This document shows, piece by piece, positions 1-5,908 of a stretch of DNA of 7,871 nucleotides. The DNA comes from Clostridiales bacterium (GTDB taxonomy: Bacteria; Bacillota; Clostridia; Christensenellales; QALW01): NCBI GenBank assembly GCA_018376855.1, contig JAHAAN010000087.1, positions 1 to 7,871 on the forward strand. The letters are read 5' to 3'. A program made the position numbers and the translations under genes. The notes under the pieces were generated by a model. The model had not been told where the DNA came from and ran no database searches. It worked only from the letters and a program-made list of their open reading frames with translations. Within the stretch, counting starts at the first letter, position 1. Each line of letters begins with the position of its first letter.

Positions 1-668
1 GCGTCGGCATGGCCTTCGGTAATCGCGTCGCGGAAATGCTCCATTTTCCCCGCGCCGCCTGAAGCGATCACAGGAATGGAAACCGCGTCGGAAACCGCGC
101 GCGTAATTTGCAGGTCGTATCCGTTTCCGGTGCCGTCAGCGTCCATACTGGTAAGCAGAATCTCGCCGGTGCCGCGCTTTTGAGCTTCCACAGCCCAAAT
201 CAAAGCATCCTTTCCGGTAGGCGTGCGCCCTCCGTCAACATAAACCTCCCAGTTTTCCGTGCCCGGAATGCGCCGGCAATCGATCGCCACCACGATGCAC
301 TGACTTCCGAAGCGGTCGGCAGCCTCGTTGATGAAATTCGGCCTGCGCACTGCGGGCGAATTGATGGATACCTTATCGGCTCCGTTGCGCAGCAGCTCGC
401 GGATCCAGTCCATATCGCGGATTCCGCCGCCTACTGTAAACGGAATAAAAACCTCCTCTGCGGTTTTAGCCACTACGTCCAGCATCGTTCTTCGCCCTTC
501 GGCAGAGGCGTTGATATCCAAAAACAAAAGCTCGTCCGCGCCGTTGGTGTTATACACCTTTGCCGCTTCAACCGGGTCGCCTGCGTCGCGGAGATTCACA
601 AAATTTACACCCTTTACTACGCGTCCGTCTTTGACATCCAAACAGGGAATAATGCGTTTTGTTAACAT
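1..668 (-). CDS. hisF: HisF, imidazole glycerol phosphate synthase cyclase subunit (partial, C-terminus beyond left edge)
   Basis: HisF is the cyclase subunit of imidazole glycerol phosphate synthase. It uses ammonia from HisH to convert PRFAR into imidazole glycerol phosphate and AICAR, the fifth step of histidine biosynthesis, in the cytoplasm. The reading frame was translated directly from the minus strand and is open to the window edge: 222 complete codons against about 250 for the family, so roughly 30 C-terminal residues are missing. The N-terminus MLTKRIIPCLDVKDGRVVKG is typical of HisF. The catalytic pair is present as Asp11 (in CLDVKDG) and Asp130 (in VVAID). Phosphate-binding glycine motifs of the (beta/alpha)8 barrel are visible (TVGGGI near 78-83, ASGGAG near 202-207). 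The start ATG lies inside the end of hisH with a 7-bp overlap (662-668), and a GGGGGG ribosome binding site 6 nt upstream sits within hisH, so translation is probably coupled. No frame damage is visible. Confidence 0.97.
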   Translation of the reverse strand, partial: MLTKRIIPCLDVKDGRVVKGVNFVNLRDAGDPVEAAKVYNTNGADELLFLDINASAEGRRTMLDVVAKTAEEVFIPFTVGGGIRDMDWIRELLRNGADKVSINSPAVRRPNFINEAADRFGSQCIVVAIDCRRIPGTENWEVYVDGGRTPTGKDALIWAVEAQKRGTGEILLTSMDADGTGNGYDLQITRAVSDAVSIPVIASGGAGKMEHFRDAITEGHAD

Positions 669-1273
669 TCTGTTCCCCCCATTTTTAAGAAATTCCCTAA
701 GATCCGAAGCCCGACGTCTCCGCTTTTTTCGGGGTGGAACTGTGTAGCGAATACATTTCCCTGCGCCACAGCGGCGCTGAACGGGCCGTTATAGTCGCAG
801 ACTGCGCTTGTCCATGCATTGTTGATCTCCGGCGCGCAAAAGGAGTGCACAAAGTAAACATAGGAATTCGGCTTGATACCCTCAAACAGCGCGTTGCTTT
901 GAGGAACGATCGTATTCCACCCCATATGCGGAACCTTTACGCCGCTTTTGAATTGACGGATGTCGCTTTTAATGAGACCAAGCCCTTTATGCAGCCCGCC
1001 TTCGGAGCTGGAACGAAACATCAGCTGCATCCCCAAACATATGCCGAGCAAGGGAGTTCCGCGGTCCGCCGTGCGAAGAACGGTTTTATCAAGCCCCGTA
1101 CTCTTGAGCCGATGCATGGCTTGTTCAAAAGCCCCTACGCCGGGAAGGATCACAGCCTGAGCGCGAAGAATTTCCTCCGAACGGTCGCTGATAATCGCTT
1201 CATAGCCAAGCTTTTGGCAGGCTTTTTGTACGCTGCGAAGATTTCCCATGCCGTAGTCGATAATTGTAACCAT
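662..1273 (-). CDS. hisH: HisH, imidazole glycerol phosphate synthase glutamine amidotransferase subunit
   Basis: HisH is a class I (triad) glutaminase that hydrolyses glutamine and channels the ammonia to HisF. The 203-residue product has the normal family length of about 200. Visible hallmarks are the N-terminal TIIDYGMGNLRSV, the oxyanion region LPGVGAF (43-49), the nucleophile Cys79 in LLGICLGMQLMF, the PHMGWN motif (115-120), and the His180 and Glu182 pair in QFHPEKSG completing the triad. The start is supported by an AAAGGAG ribosome binding site (1281-1287) with 7 nt spacing. It is the first gene of its transcript: a promoter lies upstream, and its neighbour on that side is divergent. 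The stop codon overlaps the hisF start, fitting the obligate HisH-HisF heterodimer. hisA, which often separates the two genes in bacterial his operons, is absent here. Confidence 0.97.
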   Translation of the reverse strand: MVTIIDYGMGNLRSVQKACQKLGYEAIISDRSEEILRAQAVILPGVGAFEQAMHRLKSTGLDKTVLRTADRGTPLLGICLGMQLMFRSSSEGGLHKGLGLIKSDIRQFKSGVKVPHMGWNTIVPQSNALFEGIKPNSYVYFVHSFCAPEINNAWTSAVCDYNGPFSAAVAQGNVFATQFHPEKSGDVGLRILGNFLKMGGTEC

Positions 1274-1305
1274 GCGAAAGCTCCTTTGTGCATTAAATAT
1301 ATTTT

Positions 1306-1334
1306 ATTATATCGCAAAGCATCTGTTTTAACAA
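1306..1334 (-). promoter_or_regulatory. Sigma-A type promoter for hisHF
   Basis: Read on the minus strand, TTGTTA (1329-1334) is followed after exactly 17 bp by a perfect TATAAT (1306-1311). Transcription would start near 1299, giving a leader of only about 25 nt before hisH. There is no room for a T-box or attenuator in that leader, so any histidine control would have to act at the DNA level. Inferred from motif match and position only. Confidence 0.7.
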
Positions 1335-1407
1335 GTTATTTTCATTTTTCGCCGTGCGGTCAGCCAAAACGCGGTTTTATTATTACAAAAAATCACAAAA
1401 ATTTCTC

Positions 1408-1423
1408 GAATTTCATTAAATTC
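1408..1423. repeat. Perfect inverted repeat next to the -35 element (possible regulator site)
   Basis: GAATTT-CATT-AAATTC has 6-bp perfect arms and a 4-bp centre. It sits in the divergent region between hisH and the surface protein gene, just upstream of the -35 element at 1428. The position would suit an activator or repressor, but the flanking DNA is very AT-rich and such a palindrome could arise by chance. Confidence 0.35.
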
Positions 1424-1427
1424 CATC

Positions 1428-1456
1428 TTGAAAACGCACTGAAAATATAGTATAAT
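1428..1456 (+). promoter_or_regulatory. Sigma-A type promoter for the surface protein gene
   Basis: TTGAAA (1428-1433), a 17-bp spacer, and a perfect TATAAT (1451-1456). The expected start of transcription is near 1463, about 27 nt before the ATG. The hisHF promoter faces away, with about 93 bp between the two -35 elements. An inverted repeat (1408-1423) ends 4 bp upstream of the -35 element. Confidence 0.8.
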
Positions 1457-1489
1457 TTGCACGGATAAATTAAAATAGGAGGTTATATC

Positions 1490-2800
1490 ATGAAAAAACG
1501 TGCAACAAAAGCGCTGATTCTTGTGCTGACCGTAGCGCTGATTCTCGCAACGATGGTGATTCCGGCCGGTGCAACACCATCCGCAACCGATTTCAAAGCG
1601 GTTCCGTTTCAGGACGGCGTAATGCTCACTTGGAATGGCAACAGTATTGCTTGGTGTGAAATATCCTTGTTTGAAGAGGAACCCCTCGCGGAACCTTTTG
1701 GCTTTTGGGACATTTATAACTTAGGACACAGGCTTTCCCGTGTGAATAACAATGCATGCAACACCGCAGCGTTTATTAATGAAAGCAGCACTTTTGCTGA
1801 CGGCGCTGAGTTCAAAAATACGCCGGGCAAAACCTATTACTTTTATGTTGTGGCGTATGACGGCACATGGGAATATTTAAATAAAGTTGTGTATACGGTT
1901 CCCTCAGACCCAACCTTAACGGTTGAAACGGATGAGCTTGTAAATACTCTGACCTATACGCTGGCGGATAACGGAAATGCCGGCGTGATTTACCGCTACG
2001 ATTCTCAGGAAAAAGCGGAAGCCGGAGGAAATGACTACGACAAGAAAATCGACGTTTCCTACGGCGGCGAACCCGTTGAGGATACAGTCGATGCCGAAGG
2101 CAGCTACTATTATGTTCTGAAACAGGACAAAGCGCAGGCGTTCGCTCCCGCAAGCGGAGTTAGCTCCAATAACGGCGCTACGAATGTTAAGATGGAAATG
2201 GATCTTACCGGCGCAACCCTGACCTTTGAACATCCGGAAGGCGCAGAGTGGACGATTGTGGACGTATATACGAACGATGTAAATACGGACGAAAATGCGC
2301 CTACGGGCTATAAGGAAGTTTCTGGACGCATTAGTTCGGCTATCGATGGCATATCGGATTCTAACGGCGCACTTAATACAAGCTGCCGCTTTACCTTTGG
2401 CGGAACAACCCCGTTAGAGGTTCTGACCAACGGCAAACTAATGCCCGGCCAAACCTACACGATGCAGTTGACGTCTCATTTAGGCAACGGCGTATTCGCC
2501 GCATCTCACATCACCTTTACGGTTCCGATGTTAGCTTCCAGCGCAGTTCAGGCAGTTGAAAATGAAATTTCTGAGCAGCCGACGGAACAGCCAACAGAGC
2601 AACCGACGGAGCAACCGACAGAGCAACCCACAGAGCAACCCACAGAGCAGCCGACAGAGCAACCCACAGACCCGGTAGATCTGCCGACAGGCACTGCCGA
2701 TCTTTCCGTGATGATTTATGTTATAGTTGTATTCGCAGCAGTTGCTGCAGCAGCAATTTTCGCAATTAAGAAAAGAAACTGCAATCAAAATCAAAATTAA
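1490..2800 (+). CDS. Secreted, C-terminally anchored surface protein with FN3/Ig-like ectodomain and EQPT repeats
   Basis: A 436-residue protein of unknown specific function, predicted to be displayed on the cell surface. Residues 1-28 form a Sec signal peptide: KKR start, hydrophobic core, and an AGA cleavage motif after Ala28. Residues about 29-145 look like a beta-sandwich of the fibronectin III/Ig kind (FKAVPFQDGVMLTWNG, then TYYFYVVAYDG). A further beta-rich stretch (about 146-230) and a second sandwich-like unit (about 232-350, ending GQTYTMQL ... ITFTVPM) follow. Residues 362-393 are eight EQPT repeats, probably an extended wall- or membrane-spanning stalk. The end is LPTGT (398-402), a hydrophobic segment (405-426), and the basic tail KKRNCNQNQN, which has the layout of a sortase signal although LPTG lacks the X of LPXTG. 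Otherwise it is simply a C-terminal membrane anchor. AGGAGG (1477-1482), 7 nt from the ATG, fixes the start. It stands alone, with its own promoter and terminator. The domain names are judged by eye. Confidence 0.88.
   Translation: MKKRATKALILVLTVALILATMVIPAGATPSATDFKAVPFQDGVMLTWNGNSIAWCEISLFEEEPLAEPFGFWDIYNLGHRLSRVNNNACNTAAFINESSTFADGAEFKNTPGKTYYFYVVAYDGTWEYLNKVVYTVPSDPTLTVETDELVNTLTYTLADNGNAGVIYRYDSQEKAEAGGNDYDKKIDVSYGGEPVEDTVDAEGSYYYVLKQDKAQAFAPASGVSSNNGATNVKMEMDLTGATLTFEHPEGAEWTIVDVYTNDVNTDENAPTGYKEVSGRISSAIDGISDSNGALNTSCRFTFGGTTPLEVLTNGKLMPGQTYTMQLTSHLGNGVFAASHITFTVPMLASSAVQAVENEISEQPTEQPTEQPTEQPTEQPTEQPTEQPTEQPTDPVDLPTGTADLSVMIYVIVVFAAVAAAAIFAIKKRNCNQNQN
2573..2668 (+). repeat. Eight tandem 12-bp units encoding EQPT
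   Basis: Eight in-frame 12-bp units of the form GAR-CAR-CCN-ACR encode eight identical EQPT tetrapeptides. Units differ only at third codon positions (CAG or CAA; CCG, CCA or CCC; ACG or ACA). This suggests an older array held constant at the protein level, although the near-identical later units could still allow slippage. Pro/Thr-rich, acidic repeats of this type are common stalks in Gram-positive surface proteins. Confidence 0.95.
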
Positions 2801-2827
2801 GAATTAGGATAGCATAATTTACAAGCA

Positions 2828-2878
2828 TTAATAAAAAAACAGAGGATCGAAAACTTTTCGGCCTCTGTTTTTTATTAA
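2828..2878. terminator. Strong, nearly symmetric rho-independent terminator
   Basis: The left arm (2828-2845, ending AACAGAGG) pairs with the right arm (2862-2878, CCTCTG followed by TTTTTT). An inner stem CGAAA/TTTCG (2848-2852 with 2856-2860) closes on a 3-nt loop. The A-run before and the T-run after the GC core let it work in both directions. It lies 28 bp after the stop of the plus-strand surface gene. For the minus strand it could stop readthrough from the 3178-3732 gene, about 300 bp away. Confidence 0.9.
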
Positions 2879-3177
2879 TCCTTTCGTTTTGGTGCATCTT
2901 TTTTACATAACGTTTCGTTTTATATTAACAGGAAATCAAATGCCAGCCGCAACCCGTAAATTCTGTTTTTCTCTGCTCTCTTAGCAAAAAAATAACTTAT
3001 TAAAGAAAAGAAAGCAGCGAAGAAAAGATTTTTAATTAAACGATTTCTATAATATACCGTAAGTTATATTCACGTAAATTTTGATACAACAAGAAAATAA
3101 AGCGCCCCCACCCAATCACATGAGCAAAGCTGCTTATCTTAAGCCCGCGCACCAAAAGCGCTGTCTTTTGCCTTCCG
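2879..3177. other. AT-rich intergenic region without a convincing gene
   Basis: This stretch lies between the end of the surface gene terminator and the end of the minus-strand 184-residue gene. It holds long A/T tracts and no reading frame with both a good ribosome binding site and useful length. A small perfect hairpin, GCTTA-TCT-TAAGC (3132-3144), lies about 35 bp past the minus-strand stop but has no T-run, so it is not a proper terminator. A TATAAT at 3048-3053 has no matching -35 element and no gene after it. A small RNA cannot be excluded. Confidence 0.6.
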
Positions 3178-3732
3178 TTAAGGTCTGCTGTTTTCCAGCT
3201 CTACCTCTTTTCCGTTCTTTAACTTAAAGGCCACTTCCTCGCCGTTTGATTTTTCCATGATAAACAAATCGCCGTCAATGGAATAGCCGTCGATCAGGCC
3301 GGGAGAATTACGCCACAGCTCCGCGCATTGCTCATCCTTAGCGATTACGCCCTTTTTATGCACGATCAGCACCAGCTTTCTTTCCGGCAGATGGATAAAA
3401 TCCACAAAATCGCTGGGAAGCGGCATCAGCGTGTTAACCTGATGCTTGTAAATGTCAAAGGCAATGGCGAAGCTGTCTCCGCCGAGAAACATCAGTCCAC
3501 CGGGCAGCACAAGCGCATGCGGATCCTCCAAAGAGGCTGTCAGCAGCCCGATTCCGAAATATTCACCCGAATCGGGATCCGTTACGGCGACCATGTTCCA
3601 TGCGTTTTCGCTCCCGCGCTTTTGGCCTGCATAAATACTGCCGGCTTCGCAGAGAGCAAGCGCGTCATCCAACGCTTCATAGGAATCGAATTTTTCGACC
3701 TTCATATCAATAATTCCGTAAGATAAGATCAT
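3178..3732 (-). CDS. Hypothetical protein, 184 residues, probably cytoplasmic
   Basis: I do not recognise this protein. From the preferred start it is 184 residues, beginning MILSYGIIDMKVEKFDSYEA. It has no signal peptide, no membrane segment and no obvious catalytic motif. It alternates short hydrophobic strands with charged turns (GEYFGIGLLTASLED, GGLMFLGGDSFAIAFDIY, ERKLVLIVHKKGVIA, DGDLFIMEKSNGEEVAFKLKNGKEVEL), suggesting a mainly beta fold. The start at 3732 is chosen because a perfect GGAGG (3740-3744) lies 7 nt upstream. An in-frame ATG at 3762 would add ten residues but has no ribosome binding site. Its stop is followed by an AT-rich gap. A near-consensus sigma-A promoter in the short gap after gerC suggests independent, vegetative expression, though no terminator separates it from the ger operon, so sporulation readthrough is possible. 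Confidence 0.85.
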   Translation of the reverse strand: MILSYGIIDMKVEKFDSYEALDDALALCEAGSIYAGQKRGSENAWNMVAVTDPDSGEYFGIGLLTASLEDPHALVLPGGLMFLGGDSFAIAFDIYKHQVNTLMPLPSDFVDFIHLPERKLVLIVHKKGVIAKDEQCAELWRNSPGLIDGYSIDGDLFIMEKSNGEEVAFKLKNGKEVELENSRP

Positions 3733-3757
3733 AACGCTTCCTCCGATCGATCTTTGG

Positions 3758-3773
3758 TGCAATGCTTATTGCA
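3758..3773. repeat. Inverted repeat TGCAAT-N4-ATTGCA in the leader of the 184-residue gene
   Basis: Perfect 6-bp arms (3758-3763 and 3768-3773) around GCTT. It lies within the predicted transcript leader, 14 bp upstream of the ribosome binding site. The half-site ATTGCAG recurs at 3803-3809, 35 bp from the copy at 3768-3774. It could be an operator downstream of the promoter or a small RNA hairpin. Function is unknown. Confidence 0.5.
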
Positions 3774-3826
3774 GTATATGACTGTGAAATAAAAAAATAC
3801 ATATTGCAGGAAAAATACTTTTGTTT

Positions 3827-3855
3827 ATCATATCAAAATAACGCCAAAATGTCAA
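3827..3855 (-). promoter_or_regulatory. Near-consensus extended sigma-A promoter for the 184-residue gene
   Basis: On the minus strand, a perfect TTGACA (3850-3855), a 17-bp spacer ending in TGA, and TATGAT (3827-3832). The TGn before the -10 element makes it an extended -10 promoter. Predicted start of transcription is near 3820, giving a leader of about 88 nt, long enough for the inverted repeat at 3758-3773. The promoter begins only 20 bp after the gerC stop. Confidence 0.85.
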
Positions 3856-3875
3856 TATCCTTCCCTTTTCGCCGA

Positions 3876-4916
3876 TTATCCTTCTTTTTCGCTAACCTCT
3901 ATGCGAATTACGGTTTCGCAGTTTTTCCACACTTGCGCATCGTGTTCATTTGCCCCGAGAGAAGCCGCAAGCGATTGCAGAAGCGTTGCGTCAAGCCCTA
4001 ATTCATGCGTGCGGGCATAAAACTCTTCTGTGCGAGCATACAGCTGTTCGCGCAGCGAGGCGAGCACAGCCGCGCTGTCCAGCCGCGTCGGCTGTTGGGA
4101 GGAATACTCGGCGATTGCCGCGCGCACGTTCAGCTGCACAGTAAAGCGTATGGAGCCGTTTTCGCATTTTTCTGCGTTTGCCGAGCAGATGATCGCGCAC
4201 TGCGCCGTTGTTTTTACATTTTCATGCACAAAGGAAATCAGCCCTGTGCTGTTAGAATTTGAAAGCATAACGGCCGAAAGGGTTTCTTCCGCATTCAGCC
4301 GCGCAGCCTCCTTGCCTCCCAAAAGCAGCAAACTGCCTTCTGTGCAGAGCAGCTCGTCCTGACGCACGATGATTGGAAGCAGCACTGTGCGGCCGTTTAA
4401 AACGGCAGCATAGGCCTCTGCGGCATTGGTGCGGGGCAGAAGATTTCCCGACCCGGCCGTTTGCAGCACGCCCGAAAGCATCGCGGCAAGCTCTTCACCG
4501 CTGCCGCCCTCTTCGGGAGTCAGCAAGTCGGCGGCTTCGCCGTCGCAAGCACACAGCAGGATATCTGCCGAAAGCGTGTGCGCACGGGCAAGCATATCCA
4601 TAAAAGGATAAATGCCGCTTTGCGTAACGCTTTTTCCGAAAACAATGGTGTTAAGAAGATCCGGGCTCCACGCCTCAAAGCTGTAGCCGTTGCGCTTAAT
4701 CCGCGCTTCTCCGGGGCTTTGCGCATGAATGCTGATGGTGCGTGTTTCCGGAGCTTCTCCGGAGGTTGGCATATAATACACGCCTGTAACAGTGCAGCCG
4801 TTTTCATCGGCGTCATAACCGGCAGCAAGCGGATGCGCGCATCGGTCAATGGAAATATTATCATAACAGCCACATAAAAACATGCAAAGCAAGAGGCAAA
4901 CAAGCAGCTTTTTCAT
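3876..4916 (-). CDS. gerC: Ger(x)C family spore germination lipoprotein (GerC subunit)
   Basis: This is the C subunit of a GerA-type germinant receptor, a lipoprotein on the outer face of the spore inner membrane that is needed for receptor function. The preferred product is 346 residues, a little short against the usual 370-400. It opens with a lipoprotein signal, MKKLLVCLLLCMFLCGCYDN, with lipobox LCGC and lipidated Cys17. Family-like features are the GCYDN start of the mature chain followed by AAGYDAD, FEAWSPDLLNTIVFGKSV (about 80-97), LLLLGGKEAARLNAEETLSAVMLSN (about 196-220) opening the C-terminal domain, and the final W-x6-IRIEVSEKEG strand. The start at 4916 puts the signal sequence first. 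AAAGGAG lies 11 nt upstream, slightly far. A longer frame from 5015 would overlap gerB and bury the signal peptide. It follows gerB by 26 bp and is last in the operon, with no clear terminator after it. gerC is used as a general subunit name; the exact receptor (gerA, gerB or gerK) cannot be assigned. Confidence 0.92.
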   Translation of the reverse strand: MKKLLVCLLLCMFLCGCYDNISIDRCAHPLAAGYDADENGCTVTGVYYMPTSGEAPETRTISIHAQSPGEARIKRNGYSFEAWSPDLLNTIVFGKSVTQSGIYPFMDMLARAHTLSADILLCACDGEAADLLTPEEGGSGEELAAMLSGVLQTAGSGNLLPRTNAAEAYAAVLNGRTVLLPIIVRQDELLCTEGSLLLLGGKEAARLNAEETLSAVMLSNSNSTGLISFVHENVKTTAQCAIICSANAEKCENGSIRFTVQLNVRAAIAEYSSQQPTRLDSAAVLASLREQLYARTEEFYARTHELGLDATLLQSLAASLGANEHDAQVWKNCETVIRIEVSEKEG

Positions 4917-4942
4917 GAAAACAATTTCTCCTTTCCGCTTTG

Positions 4943-5908
4943 TCAGGCAAAGGGCTTGAGCCATGTGAGAATTCCGCAGGCCGAGAGGAATACCGCCAGC
5001 ACATAAAAGGTACACAGAACGCGCGGCCTTGCGGGTTTGATGATCCGCTCCAAACAGAAGAAGCCGGAATATCCGCAGTTCAGCGTAGGTTTTATCAGTA
5101 AGAGATTAAAAAACAGCGCGGTAAAGAACAGCTTGGGAAACAGTGCGAACGAGCCATATTGGATCGTCAGCAGCCCGGGCAAATCCGACGCGGCGACCGT
5201 CTGCACGCCTAACACCCCGACGCATAATAGACTGATAATGCTGTGGCCTGCAATCGAAAGCGCTGTGGCGGAAAGCACGGCGGTTGTTTGCTTTTTTTCT
5301 GTTGCCGAACAGTAAACGGGAATTGCCAACAGTCCCGAAAGGCCTGCCAGCGCAAGAAGCGCTGCGCGTGGAAACGAGTTCCATTGCGCGCTGTTAAAAA
5401 CAGGACTTAGGTTCGCCGGTTCAAAATTTGCCGCACTGAGTGCGAAACAGAGAAAGAGCAGCAGAAAGCACAGGCTCATCACCGTATTTAACCGCGCCAT
5501 TGCGCGCACGCCGTAAGGAAGCGCATACCAAAGCGGCACGGAAAGCAGCAGCATAATAACAGGCGTGGGAGTGGACGGAAGCAGCAGCCGACCCACCAAC
5601 GCGCTCATCATCGCAAGGCTGAAGGCACACAAAAACAAAGCCGCTAACGTATAGATCCCCTCTGCAATTTTGCAGGCGATCCCTTCGGATCGGAAAGCAG
5701 ATCGGCTTGCAAGGCAGAGCAGAAATGCAATGAGCAGAGCGGCAGGAAGAACCATTAGCCACAGCAGCCAGCCGTCGCGCCCCACATTCTGCGCCATCAA
5801 AGAGGGAAGAAAATAAATTCCGCTTCCCAAAAGGGTGTTGACGGTGATGCAGAATAGCTCCGGCGCGGTAATCGGTTTATTTTTTTCTATTTCTTTTATT
5901 GGTCTCAT
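4943..5908 (-). CDS. gerB: GerAB/GerKB-type spore germination permease subunit (GerB subunit)
   Basis: This is the B subunit of the germinant receptor, a member of the spore germination permease group within the APC superfamily, thought to bind the germinant in the inner spore membrane. The 321-residue product is hydrophobic throughout, with about nine likely membrane segments (roughly 17-39, 46-68, 83-109, 114-134, 141-160, 181-201, 208-234, 253-275, 296-316). The N-terminal block TVNTLLGSGIYFLPSLMAQNVGRDGWLLW closely follows the family pattern of a glycine-rich first helix and a conserved D-x-W before the second. Typical members have about 365 residues and ten helices, so this one is short by about 40 residues, with loops and possibly one helix reduced. 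No frameshift was seen. The start overlaps the gerA stop as ATGA (5905-5908), with GGAG 4 nt upstream, indicating coupled translation. Confidence 0.9.
   Translation of the reverse strand: MRPIKEIEKNKPITAPELFCITVNTLLGSGIYFLPSLMAQNVGRDGWLLWLMVLPAALLIAFLLCLASRSAFRSEGIACKIAEGIYTLAALFLCAFSLAMMSALVGRLLLPSTPTPVIMLLLSVPLWYALPYGVRAMARLNTVMSLCFLLLFLCFALSAANFEPANLSPVFNSAQWNSFPRAALLALAGLSGLLAIPVYCSATEKKQTTAVLSATALSIAGHSIISLLCVGVLGVQTVAASDLPGLLTIQYGSFALFPKLFFTALFFNLLLIKPTLNCGYSGFFCLERIIKPARPRVLCTFYVLAVFLSACGILTWLKPFA

Noticed and set aside
108..665. Plus-strand 185-codon open frame
   Set aside because: It is antisense to hisF, which has catalytic residues and clear family motifs, and the product looks like nothing known.
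734..1450. Plus-strand 238-codon open frame
   Set aside because: It lies opposite hisH and its promoter, has no good ribosome binding site, and its end overlaps the promoter of the surface gene.
2573..2668. Possible CRISPR array
   Set aside because: The units are 12 bp, contiguous and in frame with no spacers; they encode a protein repeat.
2531..2794. Minus-strand Cys/Leu-rich 87-codon open frame
   Set aside because: It is the reverse of the EQPT repeat and membrane segment; the repeated CRLLCGLL pattern is an artefact of the tandem codons.
2940..2984. Small plus-strand 14-codon open frame in the AT-rich gap
   Set aside because: It has only a weak AGGAAA upstream, no promoter, and no recognisable product.
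3048..3053. TATAAT on the plus strand in the AT-rich gap
   Set aside because: There is no acceptable -35 element 16-18 bp upstream and no gene follows before the convergent gene.
3733..3762. Upstream ATG (3762) as start of the 184-residue gene
   Set aside because: It has no ribosome binding site, and the resulting N-terminal extension would be translated through the real GGAGG site and the leader palindrome.
4461..4903. Plus- and minus-strand open frames overlapping gerC
   Set aside because: They are out-of-frame shadows of gerC with arginine/alanine-rich products and no initiation signals.
4917..5015. Upstream ATG (5015) as start of gerC
   Set aside because: It would overlap gerB by about 70 bp and place the lipoprotein signal inside the protein.
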